Origin: Sclerodactyla briareus
Lineage: Eukaryota; Echinodermata; Holothuroidea; Dendrochirotida; Sclerodactylidae
Direction: 5' to 3'
NCBI GenBank assembly: GCA_026419785.1
Contig: JAODTK010002621.1
Coordinates: 134,501 to 198,500 of the forward strand
Length of the DNA stretch: 64,000 bases
A program made the translations under genes and the position numbers. Below the pieces are notes generated by a model. It was given only the letters and a program-made list of their open reading frames with translations, had not been told where the DNA came from and did no database searches. Positions 10,653 to 21,945 of the stretch are shown here, piece by piece. Positions within the stretch are counted from its first letter, which is position 1, and every line of letters starts with the position of its first letter.

Positions 10653-13624
10653 GTAAGATTTAATTCACACTTTTTTTTAAGGGATGATGGTATGAAGACT
10701 GCTAATCTTCAGCGAGCAATCTGAACAGTGTGAGTTTTCACTTCCAATTACCTTCAAGCGAGGAACCACCAACGTTTCTCTGACTACAGTTACCGCTTTG
10801 AACTGCCGGGGCCGTTCACCCGCCAATGGGTTGCCAAGAGTTTGCTCTATCTGGGGAGGAATATATATTGACCAATGTCTGACTCTAGATATTATTATTT
10901 TAAAGGAATAAAGAAATCAGACCAATTCCGCGTGAGTGAATCGGTTTATTACTAAAGCCCATTGGTTTATGTTATGAGGACACCGCGACAACATCTGTAA
11001 TACACAGTCAATGCGAAACAATTACCTTTGGAACCCGCACGTACGACCTAATAGTTACAGATATTACAGAATCATCACATTGTAGTTCCACCTTCCCTCT
11101 TTCTAATGAAAGTGCAACATTTATTGTTTTAGAGTAACACAACAATAAAACATGCTAGAGCCTCCACATTTTGGTAGAGGCTTCATACTAGTTAAGAGAA
11201 AACTGTTACATGGCGACAGACTTCTGCACACGAGATTCGTCTGAGCGAGCCCAGTAAACAATTTCTGGCCGGGCGCCGGTTGCCCTTTTGTTAACTGCAA
11301 ATTCGGCGCCATCCCTCTCACTCCCCCGAAAACCCCAACCATTACCATGAATCGTCTCTGTTAGAGCACTGACCTGTTTGGCAGCATCCTTAGCACTCTG
11401 CTCCGACTGCGCACTGGCGGTGGTGGCGCGTATTTGGTCCACAGGGTGCATCCCTGTGTAGCCAGCAGACTACTGAAGACGAGTATATCATTAACAGGAA
11501 TATGTTTGATTGCAGATCTACATTCACTGTGATCTTAAATTGCATGTCGGGCACCTGTCCTCTGCCTGGAGTTCGCGACCGCAAGAGGTCTTCTGGTAGC
11601 TACCACGCGACTGTATCCAGGCACGTGTTGCTGGTCCGAAAGATTCGCCAGACTCTAGAATCGGTAGATTAGCTAGAGTCTGTGACAACTAGAGATTCAT
11701 TCGATCGTTCCAGAGGTCGTGGAGGTCTCGTGTTTATTATGTGGATTATGTACGTAGGTGATTATATGACGCCCCTGAAAAATACCCATCATGTTGATTC
11801 CACGTTCAAGAGATTTCAAAGTTCATACCTGAACCAAAAAGGAAAAGGGCCAAACATTCGTGGAAACACATCTTCGTATAAACTACTGCACCTAACACAG
11901 TCAGTGTCTAAATGTATTTATTTCAGTTTGCATTCTAAGCAGTATTCACACTTTTTTAATAACTGTGATTGATGGAGTTCCCGCCAGCCGAACCAGGCAT
12001 ACTGGACGGGTCTTTCTATTTTGGATCAATGAATAATACGCATAGCAGCACACTATTTGTGTGTTGTGTGAATCGAACCTCACACTCTCGTTCAGTCCCC
12101 TCAATTTATCACAGAACGCCACGGTAACCAACTATAGAGTTAAATAGTTTCTAAGTTTTAGCAGACTGGACATATCCGCTGTCTTTGTGGACCTTCTACA
12201 GCCTATACTCTGCGGTGACAAAAAAAATCACACTACTTTTTTAGTACATCATTATACCTAAAATGGATGGTTACCATTATTCATTGTGTACCCTATATAA
12301 TAATGATGTCACCATCGATGATACGCCTTCGCATAGCTTCAGAACATTTTCAGTAAGCGCCGCGTAGTAGCAATGTCACATGCAATTGCCAGACCCCCCA
12401 AACCCCGGGAAGGGTCCGTAGTTGGTCATGGTCAATTAATGCCTCAGGGTAATTTAAGTCCACAATGGGGAGTAGTGATTTTGAATGCCCTGTTGGCGTT
12501 TGGTCCTCAATGTACGAATTTTGCAGAATTGGTCGTGTAATTACTAAGTAGGCTATATTGACGTGTACGGACTGACAGCTGTCAGCTGGGGTGCGTCAAA
12601 TAATCCATCATGGCGGTAAATGGTCAGTAACAAAATGCGGTTTGAGGTAGTCATTTCGGGCGATGGTCCGTCCATCTTGTGACGCAGGGGTGTGTCATGG
12701 CACTCATATGTGCGCCGTATCCATACTGTCACCTCAATTTCTTAAGATTGCAGAGACAGCTAGCACCGGGTAGATGGATGCATGACCGTCACCAATAATC
12801 TCGTGGCATTCGTGGTCTCCAATCAGATCTAATCGGCAGGAGTAAAAAACTGTTCTGATGAGGTCTCGATCGATATTTATACTCCTTCATTCTTTACTAT
12901 ATCACTTTCATCTTGTTCATATTACAGAGGACATCTAGCCTCTAGTTAGATAGTACATGAACTGTTCATCACTCGTGCGTGGTATTGTGGTGGTCCTCAC
13001 AGAGCTAATCGTCTGATCAAGTATTCAACATCAACATTCTGCTTTAAACAAACCGTTTGATAAAGATCGATCGATATCGATATAACCGCTAGTTCTTTTA
13101 CTATACTGGTTTGCCCCTTTCCTTAGCTTACGGACGAATGAATCGCCATCTCCATCTTGTTGTATTCGTGGTCTCCCGATGCGATCGAAATCGGCGAAAA
13201 TGTATCGATAGCAATAAAAAAATAAAAAAAAAAAAAAAACATTCCATTAAAAAAGAAAACTATCGAACGAATGTCGTCAGTCAATAGGGCTGCTGACGTA
13301 CCTCTTTTTTTCTTCTACGTGTTTACCCGGACGGAAACATGGGTCCCATGTTACACAGGCCTAACCTCCCCCTCCCCCCCCCCACTCTATCGCACCTTCG
13401 CACACAGATCTCCCATCCTGTAAGAGATGAATCAATACTGACATCGCCGTATATAAAGGCCGATCTGTACTCCTCTCTTCGCGGAGACTATGAATGGGCA
13501 AACAATAGTCATGTTTCAACGACGCTACCGTTACTGTGTTCAGGTTTACGCCAACCGTATTGGGGCTGGTTGTACCTTTACCAGCAAACCAAACCACAGT
13601 ATATTTTGTGGATTTATTTTTCTG
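10653..13624. other. Gene 1 intron; expected ZP-C exon not found
   Basis: A minus-strand frame at 11206-11451 is open for 81 codons, contains SAQSEQSAKDAAKQ and is followed by a GTCAGT donor on that strand, but matches no family I know. A + strand stretch near 11448 (GTGCATCCCTGTGTAGCC) faintly resembles the gene 2 VHC...CAS segment, too weakly to call. An A-rich tract lies at 13216-13256 and a C run at 13371-13383. Confidence 0.3.
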
Positions 13625-13910
13625 GGTAGCCTGCCGAGCACAGAGGATCGACCTACTCGGCGCCCGCAAGGATATGCACAGAATTGTCGTGGCACATCAT
13701 TACAGGCACACGATGAACCATGGGAAAGGTGGGGAATCACACGCATAACGGCAACTTGCAAATTACCTACCCTCCGTTTCGTCTCTGTTCCTGCTCCGAT
13801 CCCGTGAGCTGGGCAAATACCCGGAAGGCAGTGGTAGTACCATTTTTTGCTTTGGTCTTTGTTTCGCCCGACCGACATTCATCAACCCGGTTTCCCGAGG
13901 GGGCCGACGC
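13625..13910 (-). mobile_element. SINE2, minus-strand copy
   Basis: Read on the minus strand it matches SINE2 at 59.1-59.4 kb in order: a GAAGCAGG/GAGCAGGAA box, the AATTTGCAAGTTGCCGT box (13747-13763 on +), a CTTGCGGGC box, and a second B-box-like GTCGATCCTCTGT. The first tRNA-like head is decayed. It lies in the last intron of gene 1. Confidence 0.6.
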
Positions 13911-14138
13911 TACACCTATTGTGCCATCCATGATGTACAGCCTGTTCACTTCATTCTCTGTCCCTCTTTCTCCTTTGTAGTATGTACAGCCCGTGAGGGG
14001 AACCTGACTGACTCACGGTTCAAAGTGTTGTCGCTTGGTGTCGTGAGAGGAAAGGGTTATAAACGACCAGCGCCTTCACCAATTTGTCGATTTCCGGTCT
14101 ATGCATTTCAATATTCCCCCTCCCCGTCCTTTTTTCAG

Positions 14139-14282
14139 GGCCCAGTTGTCGACGATTCGAAGACAACTGCCCTCACAATCTACTCCGCTACCCTGACGGT
14201 GCTCATGGTGTGTACCATCGGCGTCATGGTGCTGGTGAAGTACCGCCGACGCGACACCAAGGAACCAGAAAGTCTAGGATGA
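14139..14282 (+). CDS. Last exon of gene 1: transmembrane helix and cytoplasmic tail
   Basis: The acceptor CGTCCTTTTTTCAG ends at 14138. One frame runs from 14139 to a TGA at 14280-14282. It encodes GPVVDDSKTTA, a hydrophobic helix (LTIYSATLTVLMVCTIGVMV) and a basic stop-transfer KYRRR followed by DTKEPESLG. This is the normal end of a type I membrane protein with a short cytoplasmic tail. In ZP proteins this segment follows the furin site and holds the precursor in the membrane until cleavage. No AATAAA was seen within about 500 bases downstream. Unlike the other exons it needs no frame correction. Confidence 0.7.
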   Translation, partial: GPVVDDSKTTALTIYSATLTVLMVCTIGVMVLVKYRRRDTKEPESLG

Positions 14283-15177
14283 GTCTTGCGGAATTTAACC
14301 TTAGATGCCTAACAGCTCACGTTTTAGATCCTATATTTCACTGATCCATTTAACTTTTTTATGTTGTTCCGCTCTTCTATTCTATAAAATTTGAGTAAAC
14401 CATAACGCCTAAAACGATTGATTTTAGCCATAATATAGGAACACCCGCGATTGACAACATGTATTGTGACGTGGGAACTGATTGATAGTGTGTTGTCCAA
14501 AATATGGGGTTCCTGAAAAATGGACATAGAAAGGAATGTTACAATTTGTCTGTATGATATGAAAGAACGCAGAATATAGTTAATGAATTGCACCAGCTGA
14601 AAATTTATTTGCATACCACCCACATATTACTAGTTGAATTTGCAGCAGGATGCTGTATGTTTTATTTACCCAGCAAATCGGGTGTTATTGCATAATTGTA
14701 GTAGATCGTGTTGGTTATGAAAGATGCCATTTTCTTCAATTGGCTAAGGAATGAGAACTTCGGTGGAGAAATGGATATAAATATAGATTGACTGATGCTC
14801 GCCTTAAGGAATATTCAGTAATAATAAGCCTGATCACAGCTGTAAGTGCACATGCTCACCACTAACAGCTCTATCATTAAAACCCAATTTTAAACTGTCG
14901 CCACTTTTGAGCACTAACCCAATTCATGCCATGATTTGGTACGTTATTGTTGATAAATGTGGAGGAAAACTGTCAAGTTTTGTGCTAGTAGGATGTGCAA
15001 TTTTCGTCCGGGAGGTTCCGAAAGATGGGTTTGCACACTGTTCGTTGAAACGTCATTGGCCAGTATACCCCTGTGACCTTTGCCCCGATAGTATTATCAG
15101 CTCTTCAACTGTAGCCGTGAACAGGCTTATTAATGTTGACTGCTCCTGGAACTGATTAGGCTGGAACCATATCTATG

Positions 15178-15201
15178 GATAATATCGTATACGATATTAT
15201 C
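15178..15201. repeat. Perfect 24-base palindrome
   Basis: The sequence GATAATATCGTA followed by its exact reverse complement TACGATATTATC, with no loop. It could extrude as a cruciform or be a dyad binding site; no flanking gene suggests which. Confidence 0.8.
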
Positions 15202-15648
15202 GCAGTGCTATAAATTGTTTTTGGGTTGTTTTTTTGTGGATGGAATGAATCTGGCCTAATGTGAATCCTGTATAAGCCTGATATTCCGATACAATGTAAC
15301 TGAGACAATACACAGATTACTGCTAAATTCATGTAATCAATTTTCTATCCCAATTTTACACACTTCGTTCACTAATGTTGTCATTTGACTGATTTTGTTG
15401 TAATGTGACAGGCTTCAGGTGGCCAGTTGTATCTTTAAATTAATACGGAACGTGGTGGACAAATTCACGTCGTTTTTTTAACTTGCACACCAATGGACGC
15501 CTCGATAGTTGAAATATGAGGACACCTGTTCGCAAATCACACACCTGGTTGCTAGGTGGGAGCAGGCGCGTAGCAAGCCTCCCAAGTGAGGGGGCAACTG
15601 ATTTCGAAATTCCTTCTCGGGTTTCTCTCTGATGACGAAAGTGAGGAG

Positions 15649-15681
15649 CGGGGTTGGGGGGGGTTAGGGCGGGGCGGGGGG
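15649..15681 (+). other. Potential G-quadruplex tract
   Basis: Four or more G runs of at least three (GGGGTTGGGGGGGG, TTAGGG, CGGGG, CGGGGGG) within 33 bases meet the usual G4 pattern. It lies in intergenic sequence downstream of gene 1. Confidence 0.6.
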
Positions 15682-16210
15682 AGCTGAGAGTGGGGGACCG
15701 CTAACTCAAGAGGGGGTCGCAAAGGAGCGGCTTATCGGTTAACCTCACATACCCCACAGTATCTCAATGCCATTTCGGTCCACTTATTCGCAGTTATTCA
15801 ATTCATTTGAAACTTCACTGGATTTCTTGGCTTTACCACTATTTTCCTCGTTTTCCCCCCTCCCCTCCTCCTCTATTTCCCGTTTTTAGACTTCGATTTC
15901 CCGATTGCCCTCACGATCTTTTTTCGAGGAGGGGGGGGGGGAGGACTTTTCTCCTACCTCCCCACCTACAAGTGCATTTATGCTATCATATATGTATGTA
16001 TACTATCTTTGCAGTAGTACATGATCTAGCAACAGACTTGTGGGCTGATTATATTGGGAATAAACAAAGAAATTGGTGTTACAATAACGTTGTGTTCGTG
16101 ATAAATGTGTCTATGTCCATGTGCCTATACTAGCACTGATATGCAGTGTTCGCGAACAGTAGAGAATTGCACTTCCAATACAGCCACAGTTGATTCTCTA
16201 TGGGGACCGC

Positions 16211-16985
16211 GCTGTCGAGCCTGGTCTGGTGGTCTGGTGGTAATGCTTGGAACCCAACAGCTGTGGGTTCGAATCCCAGAGGAGGCATGTTGGTTTCTTC
16301 TCTAGACAGGAAGAGTCCAATCGGCTGCCGGGTTTAGCCGAGTAATCGGGAAAGTTCGGTTGGTCGCAAACTCTAACTACCGTTCATCGCGGCAGTTAAT
16401 TCTGGCTGCTGGTGCATGCGTCCCGGCCCACTCAGCTGTAATGAGTACCTGGTGCTCGCACTGGGAGAGGAAATGGCTGTCCAGGCAGCAGTGGCTCCGT
16501 CGTCTGGTCATTATAGCCAGGTAGGCTAGAGCCGAGGTGTCGGAGTAGTTCTTGCATGAGACGTTGTTTGTTGGACAAATCCCGCCCGATAGGCGATTTC
16601 CGTGCTGTGTAACCTTTCAACTTCTGAGGGTGCGGCCCGCGTGGACTTGCAGTGTTCCCCAGCGTAATAACGTCTTGTCCAGATTGTCAGGGCCCCAGCG
16701 GGCCTCTTATAAGACAAAGTTGCTTCCAATATTGGAGGCGGCCAATCACGGAGCAGATAGAGTACACACCCCAGCAGACAAATTGGACAAGACGATTATA
16801 TTCACCCAGCTGTGGTTGTCAATCGAAGTTCTTTTTTTATTGCAGCCAAAAAAGGTAACATTAACTCAAACGAGTAATGAAATAACGTTGATAATCGTCT
16901 TAACACAAGGCTAAGGTGTCGGGATCATGAGCCCCCGCAGGTAGGCGCTGTTTATAGCGTGAGCCCCTAACTTTACTTTTGACCT
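16211..16985 (+). mobile_element. SINE1, full copy with a nested insertion
   Basis: The head at 16211-16280 is tRNA-like, with an A-box-like TGGTCTGGTGG and a canonical B box, GGTTCGAATCC (16267-16277). The body runs through CGGGTTTAGCCGAGTAATCGGG, GGCAGTTAATTCTGGCTGC and CGTCGTCTGGT to GAGGTGTCGG (16532-16541). The next expected box, GGATCATGAGCCCCC, is displaced to about 16919, preceded by a second AGGTGTCGG. The 28.4 kb copy is continuous across this point, so about 366 bases were inserted here with a short target duplication. Confidence 0.75.
16543..16909. mobile_element. Insertion nested in SINE1, unclassified
   Basis: Flanking direct repeats (GAGGTGTCGG and AAGGTGTCGG) and the uninterrupted sister SINE at 28.4 kb show this is an insertion. 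Two overlapping + frames stay open for 68 and 120 codons. One reads ITSCPDCQGPSG, superficially like an HYR start, but its position inside a SINE argues against a host exon. I recognise no TIRs or RT motifs. Confidence 0.5.
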
Positions 16986-18729
16986 CAGGGACCGCGCTGC
17001 GGCCGAAGGTCCCTCAATTCCCGGTCTGGGCCTGCATGATCCTATAATTAAACGAGACCAGTGGGGTTGAAATTTGAAGCACGTGGTGAAGCGTGACGTC
17101 ATGTAGCAGAATATTGTTGGGCATCTATTCACGATACAGAAACTAACACAGAATGAGAGGAAGGGCGTCCTTACGGTGCGTGTATGATAGTGCCCTGTAC
17201 TATGCGACTTCCCACAACAAGCTTGACAAGGGAGACTGCGGGCCTCCTATCTGACAGTGCGAGTCTAGAGGCAATTAATAGCAGGGTTATACTGAAACAT
17301 TAACCAGATGAACCCCCCCCCCCCCTCCTCTTCGCAAGTAATACCTATCCAGCAGGAATACTATCAACAACAACGACAGGATCGCGAATATTGAAACAGG
17401 GAGAGGGCGTTTTGAGGAACATGTTACCCAAAGACCGTGCGTGGTTCGAGTCTTCATTGTTAAGAGCTTTTCCCATATATCACGTTTGCTACTCTCTGTT
17501 CAATTGGGATCCTCCATAGTTCTTTTTTCCATCCTATAAAACAGCTTGTCACATACATCTTAACCACGCCTTGATCATTAGAGACTTGTCGCACCCGTAC
17601 GATATAGCCCGCATCTCTCTCGCTGTCTCCTCCCGACGCACCATTCCAGTACTTCACTGCATCAGGTCCCCTGGGGACTTCCCCATGGCTGCCACATACG
17701 GTGCTCGCTACTCCTCACAGTCCCCTCATGTCAAGGTACCTCCTTTAACCGTGGGTGTCGTGGTACATTTCCGGAGACTGATGCCTTGTCCAACACAGCA
17801 CTGGGCGGAAAAGTCCTCGGGCTTCCAATGGGCTCCGAACTCGCAATCAATAGTTTTGCAGTCTGGAGCTCTACCGACTTAGCTAATCCCCCTCCATTCA
17901 CTCCGCCTATTTTCTACACATATTTCTATGATTTGTTCCCTGGGTAGTGCAGTTTCGTTATTAGGTTTGTTCACCCCAGTTACCCCCCGTCCATGGGTAG
18001 CACTAGTACAATGGTCAGTGGCCCGCCACGGGGGGGGGGGGGGGGCGGGGGGGGCGTGTGCCTTCCAATCGGATTTTGAGCCCGGAAAATATTTTTGGAT
18101 GCAAATGCATTCGAGTACTTGTTTTTATGTGTGTGGGGGGGGGGGGTGAGGTGGAAATATTCTAAACTACGTTAAAACCAGGGATGGATTGCCTTTGTAT
18201 TCATGCGGGATCTTGCTCTGCACAACCTCACGAGGTATCACTGTGGGTCATGAGGCATGGTCAAGCTATCCGAAAACGGGAGTTACTGTACAACTGCTGA
18301 ACAAATACCCGTGACATCGGCTACCGCGGAAGTTATCTCTACTTAGCTCTAATCAGACAAGTTGTCGTAGCACAATGTTCGGGTAATCGGCTGCGTAGCC
18401 TGCGTAGCCTGCTTCCAAGATATTGCTAAAGAATGGGACTCGGAACAAGCTTGTTGATCGGTTCGCAAAGGCAGCTGGACGCAAGATGGACTTAGTCTTG
18501 GGATTCCTAGCCATGAATTCGCCATTTGACGTTCACTTTGGTAACCCCCAGAAACAAGGTTACTTACGTAATTAACCACATATCCCTCAAGTTAATTAAA
18601 TTACCTTGTCCAACTGATCACGAGAAGTCGAGATTATATGAAAATATATATAATAAAAATAGTAGATATTCATTCGAAGTGATTTAATTTAGGTTCATCT
18701 AAATAATATGTTCAGTATCTCGATGGCCC
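16986..18729. other. No firm gene; coding-like stretch near 17660-17890
   Basis: One + frame reads a Cys-containing stretch and then NTALGGKVLGLPMGSELAIN and SFAVWSSTDLAN. The start faintly resembles the NVALGG opening of F-type lectins, but no splice border confirms it. G runs lie at 18030-18052 and 18134-18147. A CTGCGTAGC direct repeat is at 18389-18411. Confidence 0.25.
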
Positions 18730-18985
18730 TACTGACCCGTCCACTACCATATTCCTTTGAGTTCTTCCACGTTACACTCCAATATTTCTTCTCCCATAGA
18801 GTGAATGAAGATGAAAGCCTTCCTGGGGATGTTGTTTGGTCGATGAGTAGGAATGCTTCAAGAACCATCTTTGATTTACTGGGCTAATTCTTCAAATAGA
18901 CACTTGGGTTTTTACTTATGTTTCTATTTTGTACGTCCGGTTGGCCATATCAGGGTCGTTCATGAGGATTTTGTCCTTCCTGACC
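18730..18985 (+). mobile_element. LINE 3' fragment (end of the RT ORF), copy 1
   Basis: One frame encodes QYFFSHRVNEDESLPGDVV (18780-18836), then in another frame a SRNASRTIF/CFKNHL-like segment. This is the C-terminal signature of CR1/L2-type non-LTR retrotransposon ORF2 (FFSxRVxNxWNSLP...FKNRLD). The tail GAGGATTTTGTCCTTCCTGACC matches the copy at 30.2 kb. Only the 3' end is present. Confidence 0.65.
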
Positions 18986-19404
18986 GTTTTTTCCCTTAGC
19001 TAACTAAAACCAAACAGGGATGGGGAAATCGCGTCAGGTCACATGGATGAAATTGATCACTGATAACCTTAGGCCTACTAGACTGTGCATACCATTTTAC
19101 ATGTATGAAGTCAGATTGTCCACTTAATTATAACTTACTAATATTATATTCCTGTACAATTGTATGGTCATTGCCATTTAATATTCTGATATGCGCTGCA
19201 ATTTACCCCACGTATAATCGGTATTATTATATAGTGATGTTGAGCAATTGAGTAGATATATACATTCTTATCATCTCTCTTAATTGTAAAAAGCGCGCTT
19301 CTATATTATATTATTCATTTATCAAATGCATACTTCTGCTTTTTGAAACCTAAGCAGCCTCGGATAAAGATATTGCGTGAGGTAGGTCCAACGGTCGTCT
19401 CAAT
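18986..19404. other. AT-rich sequence, no gene
   Basis: AT-rich with short TATA and ATT runs. I see no exon or repeat family. Confidence 0.4.
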
Positions 19405-20043
19405 CAGTGGCGTAGCGGCGATAATATTCTCTCTCAGGAGTAATTTTTCGTCCCGTCGGCAAACAAGAGAGGGGAGAGAAGGAAAAAAAAAATTACGGAG
19501 GAGAGATTTTTTAACAGTTGTTATGCGCTTATTACCTCAAATTATCGGTCATCCCGAAGTCCTTGATAGTTGAAATACACGTCATAACTAATTAAGTTGT
19601 GTGAAGGCATTCCATGTCGACAACAGTCGAGTCAGTCGTGATGTTCAATTGTAGCCAACTCGGAAGATGGCGAATTAACGGCTTTCCAATAGCCTAGATG
19701 AGCTTGTGAGTGTATTTCACATCCTAATGCCATTCAAAGCTGGCAGAATGAAAGAGAGTACAAGTCCTCAATTGTAGCTAACTTGACACGGTTACCTTCC
19801 TTTTTGACGTAACTGGCATCCATAATTTGACTCTCATTTCGCCAATACAATCCCAAGAGTGAAGGCAATTTGACCATAAATAGCACCATATTGCAATCTA
19901 ATGACGCTTAAACATCAAAATTTTCCAAAGGAGTGGGGACACTCCCTCCCCTTAGACCCCTCCCCCATATTCGTCTCCAGAGACAAATTTGCCAAGAACG
20001 AGTATGACCCCCAATCCTCGGACCCTGGCGCGCCCCTGAATGG
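19405..20043. mobile_element. Possible TIR element, GGCGTAGC type
   Basis: The left end reads CAGTGGCGTAGCGGCGATA. The right end, read on the minus strand, starts CAGGGGCGCGCCAGGGTC. These ends resemble those of the elements at 34.99 and 61.81 kb. The interior has short A and T runs and no transposase. Imperfect TIRs and no visible target duplication keep confidence low. Confidence 0.35.
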
Positions 20044-21829
20044 TAGCTCGAAGGACCTTAAAGCACCTCACCCGTTCCGTTCAGTTGAGATTGCGACCGC
20101 GGAAATTAGTCAAATTAGCAGATCACTGCATGTAACGACGCCCACTTTTGAATCAATCGAGATTTACAACATATTGCGGACATGTGAGCCAAGATTCGGC
20201 TCAATCGGACAAAGTTAATGCCCTTTTAATGCGGAATCGTCCGGCGAACGCGGCGGCACAGAAGACGAAGACGAAACTGATATCCCCGACGGGGAACTAC
20301 CGACTGTGGCTCTCGTAAACGGTCGACCCTTAGTCGAGGAATGATAAGGACTGGCGGAGAGTAGACGAGCTCGTCTCGTAACAGGCAGAAGGTGGTGTCC
20401 ATTGCCGACGGACAAGCTTTATACAGAGAAGTCACAAGACTGAAAGGCCTGGCGCGATGACTGTGAGCTTGCTATCACAATAACGTCGATCTCCCTCGAT
20501 AGGTTGGCGCAGGAGGAAGGACTTGATAACTGACATCATACGACAGTGAACCGACACGTGTGTATTTCCACTTTCGTAGTGATGACTTCTGTGTTTTCCT
20601 CGATGTGCACCGTGTCCCAAAATACCACCTATTATCCATATTCGGAATAGTGAGGATAGTTTATTGACGTTATTTCCCTTGATGAATGACGTTCCATTGG
20701 GAAATGACCCTTACTTGACCGCTCACTGTCCCTAAATCGGAATGAGGTGTCATACTCTGCTTCGAGAGCTGCGCCACGAAGGAATTATTGTCGTAGTATT
20801 CCGGTTATGTCGTTGTCTTCTCACCAATGAAAATACCCTTTCTCGTGTCCCCGGCTCCTTGAGGAATTTGGCATTCATTACAGTGCCTTCCTCTTCACGA
20901 CACCAATCTCCGTTGACTTTTGATATGCATTTAAAATCCACACCGACACACACACAAACACACGCACACACCCACACACACCACACGCACTCAAGGCGCG
21001 TGTACCGCAGCTAACGCAGAGGGTTATATTCTTGGACAGTCACATGTAAGGTTGCTTTAGTAGGCCAATTGCGCATGCATTTTCTACTGGATGCACAGCT
21101 GAATTCGTTCCGTAATTTGACTATATGACTGCAGAGAAGGAGAATGTTTAAACAGCTGAAATTAATACTGTATTTGACACTGTGACTGCGGGAAAAAATT
21201 TAATTTTTGATGATTTCGAATGTTTTGGTAAGTGTTCAAATGTTCCTCAGTTTTTTTTCCACCAGTAGGTTGTGTGGGAGACTATTGTGCTTATGATCGG
21301 AAGATACCGGTTTCTTTCAGGTGAAATATTTCCAAAGGTGATGCCCTAGTATTAAGATTACTATACCTGTTATTATATCCGCTATTCTCTCTGGTGGGAG
21401 CGGAGACTATTCCATTTCTTCTTCACGCCTGTCCGAACATGATTTGTGGTAAACTGATAAATATGTCTTCCACATATTGGCCTAGGACATGTTTTTTTTT
21501 ATTCTAGGAAATCAGTAAGAACAAATCTCTGGACTGACTTCTTGCTGATAACCCTGCGCTTTATTTGTGCAGAAATCACATGTTAAAGACATTCTTCCCC
21601 TTGTGTCCGAGGTTACATCCGATCATTTGCGTCCATTGTTTTTTAAAGAAACGTCACCCCCCCACCGCCTCAACGCTAAAAAATCCTGATCGCTCATAAC
21701 ACCACTTTCAATGACGCCATCGATGTTAGGAAACCACAACGTCATCGACATACTCGCCATTCTTGTTTGCCAACCTCCCCGGACATGACTCACCGACTCA
21801 CCGACACAGTTTCCAGTGAACCACACTCC
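20044..21829. other. No firm gene; acidic coding-like stretch near 20205-20343
   Basis: One + frame reads AESSGERGGTEDEDETDIP, then DGELPTVALVNGRPLVEE and a TGATAA double stop; a frame change would continue it as NDKDWRRVDELVS. The composition is coding-like but the family is unknown and no splice sites bound it. A CA microsatellite follows at 20938-20990. Otherwise AT-rich. Confidence 0.25.
20938..20990. repeat. CA microsatellite
   Basis: Interrupted (CA)n, with ACACACACAAACACACGCAC as its core. Confidence 0.85.
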
Positions 21830-21945
21830 ATTTGACACTGGATTCTAGGTAAATCACACCCTCGATACTGTTGCTATGGGAACCATCTGTCCTGACACTG
21901 TTGCTAGGGAAATCAACCTCCCCGCCACTGTTCTAAATAGCAACT
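21830..21945. repeat. Short tandem array, about 30-base unit, four units
   Basis: Successive units begin GACACTGGATTCTAGG, GATACTGTTGCTATGG, GACACTGTTGCTAGGG and GCCACTGTTCTAAATAG. Each is followed by an AAATCA/GAACCA and CCTC/TCCT segment. Confidence 0.65.

Larger units (their letters stand above)
5668..14282 (+). other. Gene 1 (inferred span): lectin-ZP single-pass membrane protein
   Basis: The span is inferred by linking same-strand exons: F-type-lectin-like (5668-6112), ZP (7614-8008 and 10540-10652) and a transmembrane/tail exon with stop (14139-14282). ZP proteins usually end in a ZP-C module, a furin-type cleavage site and a C-terminal transmembrane helix, so the order is as expected. 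The exon that should carry the HC...C motif and the cleavage site lies between 10.65 and 14.14 kb and was not found. The 5' end and signal peptide were also not found; a 5' start upstream of 5.6 kb is likely. Confidence 0.5.
14283..16210. other. Intergenic region after gene 1
   Basis: It holds a perfect palindrome (15178-15201) and a G-rich tract (15649-15681). A GGCGCGTAGCAAG phrase near 15565 resembles the ends of the TIR elements described below. C- and G-runs occur at 15856-15872 and 15930-15943. No exon was recognised. Confidence 0.35.

Noticed and set aside
11206..11451. 81-codon minus-strand frame with SAQSEQSAKDAAKQ
   Set aside because: Coding-like but unmatched, and an overlapping minus frame is also open; kept only as a note in the intron entry.
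16240..16290. Possible functional tRNA gene (B box GGTTCGAATCC)
   Set aside because: No acceptor-stem pairing or anticodon arm could be drawn, and the sequence continues into the SINE1 body seen elsewhere. The same holds for the B boxes at 57.96 and 59.09 kb.
16643..16856. HYR-like reading ITSCPDCQGPSG with splice-like borders
   Set aside because: It lies inside the insertion that interrupts SINE1, so it is unlikely to be a host exon. It shows how easily short module-like readings arise.
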